A stretch of DNA of 6,462 nt from CAZYWA01 sp964650975 [NCBI: uncultured bacterium] (lineage in GTDB: Bacteria; JADJOY01). The stretch's first letter is position 1. The number at the start of each line of letters is the position of its first letter. Made by a program: the position numbers and the translations under genes. Where the stretch lies: assembly GCA_964650975.1 (NCBI GenBank), contig CAZYWA010000462.1, forward strand, positions 1 to 6,462, written 5' to 3'. Positions 6,401 to 6,462 of the stretch are shown one piece after another. The notes below the pieces were generated by a model. The model searched no databases. It saw only the letters and a program-made list of their open reading frames with translations, and was not told the origin of the DNA.

Positions 6401-6462
6401 CCAGTAGGCACTCAGGTTGACCGTGTGCTGCGGTTCTTCGTCGACCTCATCCGAGCTCTGCC
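3422..6462 (-). CDS. FGE-sulfatase-domain protein with seven bacterial repeats and a lectin-like C-terminal module (5' end missing)
   Basis: The frame is open from the right edge to TGA 3422-3424, giving 1012 visible residues. The GTG at 6356-6358 is internal (Val35), because FGE homology continues upstream of it (EPQHTVNLSAYWIDRNDVTV at 9-28). Residues 1 to about 225 are an FGE-sulfatase domain (PF03781): LPTEAEWEKAARG (83-95), PWG (102-104), GALDMSGNVFQWVHDWY (145-161), ERGGDY (185-190) and GFRCV (217-221). The cysteine pair of true formylglycine-generating enzymes is absent from the segment after ERGGDY, so catalysis is unlikely. Residues 228-800 are seven ~82-residue repeats resembling divergent InlB B-repeat/Flg_new domains, each with CX3C and CX5C. 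Residues 801-1012 start GFESGTFANW and end TIFLDQFSSARIE; the Gly/Asp/aromatic pattern suggests a beta-sandwich lectin-like fold, which is an inference. The cysteine content and repeat type suggest export and disulfide bonding. The signal peptide and promoter would lie outside the window. Function is unknown; surface binding or adhesion is likely. Confidence 0.9.
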   Translation of the reverse strand, partial: QSSDEVDEEPQHTVNLSAYWIDRNDVTVDDYGACVSAGACTVPDGSFPTHYCNWNAPNGGNDPINCIQWSKADDYCQWVGKQLPTEAEWEKAARGTDARLFPWGAQDATCAFAVMWDTYPSGPAGCGLGQTAPVGSKSAGASPYGALDMSGNVFQWVHDWYDPSYYQSSPSTNPAGPGTGDLKVERGGDYLTIKSDHDLRTYSRHGLDPSSFSDGLGFRCVTSSSEHLTVQKSGTGSGTVTSAPPSISCGASCGADLPAGQLVTLTEAANAGSQFSGWSGACSGTGTCQVLMNAAKSVTATFTLTPTFKLTVTTSGTGGGTVSSSPSGINSCATTCSANFPSGQIVTLTPAADSDSKFASWSGACTGTGTCQVTMSAAKSVTATFNLLPTFKLTVTKSGTGSGGVISSPPGISCGTACSADFPSGQVVTLTPAPDPDSKFASWSGACTGTGTCQVTMSAAKSVTATFTLLPTFKLTVTKTGTGSGTVTSDSDGINCGTRCSANFYSGQVVTLTPVADPGSKFAGWSGACTGTGTCQVTMSAAKSVTATFNLLPTFKLTVTKSGTGTGTVTSDSGDIICGASCSANLYSGDVVTLTAAADPNSKFAGWSGACTGTGTCQVTMTTAKSVTATFNLLPTFMLTVTKSGVGGGSVTSDSGEISCGAKCSANFYSGQVVTLTAAAEPNSIFTGWSGGSCTGTGTCQITMTAAKTVTATFTLQSYNLSVTKSGTGGGTVTSNPAGIACGATCAHGFVWGTSVTLTASPSTGSVFTGWSGSGCSGTGTCQVTVDASKGVSAEFDIAISASGFESGTFANWTSETTDGSHLSVTHAAALDGTSYGLEATVDLAHSDPYGIYVLDDTPNHESGYSATFWLDPNGFDPGEALGHFRVTVFLAFHATPDQQRIFMVVLKRQGGLFSIRPQVTEDDGSQISPDFTAITDAPHQIRVDYIKASHAPPSANGYFAMWVDGVPASSVSTANNSQGGSIDFVRLGAMSVKSGASGTIFLDQFSSARIE
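4061..5779 (-). repeat. Seven tandem ~246-bp coding repeats
   Basis: The units, read on the minus strand and each starting at the L-T/S-V codons, are 5534-5779, 5285-5533, 5039-5284, 4793-5038, 4547-4792, 4301-4546 and 4061-4300. Five are 246 bp, one is 249 bp (an extra codon before the CX3C cysteines) and the last is 240 bp. The shared protein pattern is LTVTKSGTGxGTVTS, CGxxCSA, SGQVVTLT, F-x-GWSGACTGTGTC and AAKSVTATF. The linker L-L-P-T-F-K/M ends units 2 to 5 (L-T-P-T-F-K in unit 1). DNA identity is very high between some neighbours: 5059-5152 and 5305-5398 differ at a single base of 94. Confidence 0.95.

Overview
The window is high-GC chromosomal DNA with strong G/C bias at third codon positions. 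Housekeeping genes lie on the left. A large modular, probably exported protein runs in from the right edge. A GC-rich genome, an RDD membrane protein with a very long Pro/Ala-rich head, and an FGE-sulfatase domain joined to cysteine-bearing bacterial repeats together suggest a Myxococcota or related deltaproteobacterial lineage. This is an inference from style, not from a marker gene.

Left block (1-922, + strand): the last 28 codons of an upstream gene, probably prmA (ribosomal protein L11 methyltransferase), overlap the start of rsmE (16S rRNA m3U1498 methyltransferase) by an ATGA junction. This is a translationally coupled ribosome-modification pair. RsmE carries an added acidic C-terminal tail.

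Middle block (923-3182, + strand): a 304-base gap holds a weak hairpin and a good sigma-70-type promoter (TTGACC-17-TACCCT). It is followed by a 651-residue protein with about 500 residues of low-complexity, presumably disordered sequence, including a His/Glu cluster, and a C-terminal three-helix RDD membrane domain. The open frame extends upstream to 978, but a shift in codon use and the promoter place the start at 1227.

tRNA block (3183-3421): a near-consensus promoter (TTGACG-17-TAATCT) drives a complete tRNA-Phe(GAA) with encoded CCA.

Right block (3422-6462, - strand, convergent with the tRNA): the 3' 1012 codons of a gene whose 5' end lies beyond the window. The protein is an FGE-sulfatase-fold domain lacking the catalytic cysteine pair, then seven tandem ~82-residue bacterial (InlB B-like/Flg_new) repeats with four cysteines each, then a ~212-residue C-terminal module resembling a lectin or jelly-roll fold. 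A surface or secreted binding role is the likeliest reading. I see no defence system, CRISPR array, insertion sequence or phage gene. The most unusual content is the modular repeat protein and the disordered RDD protein.
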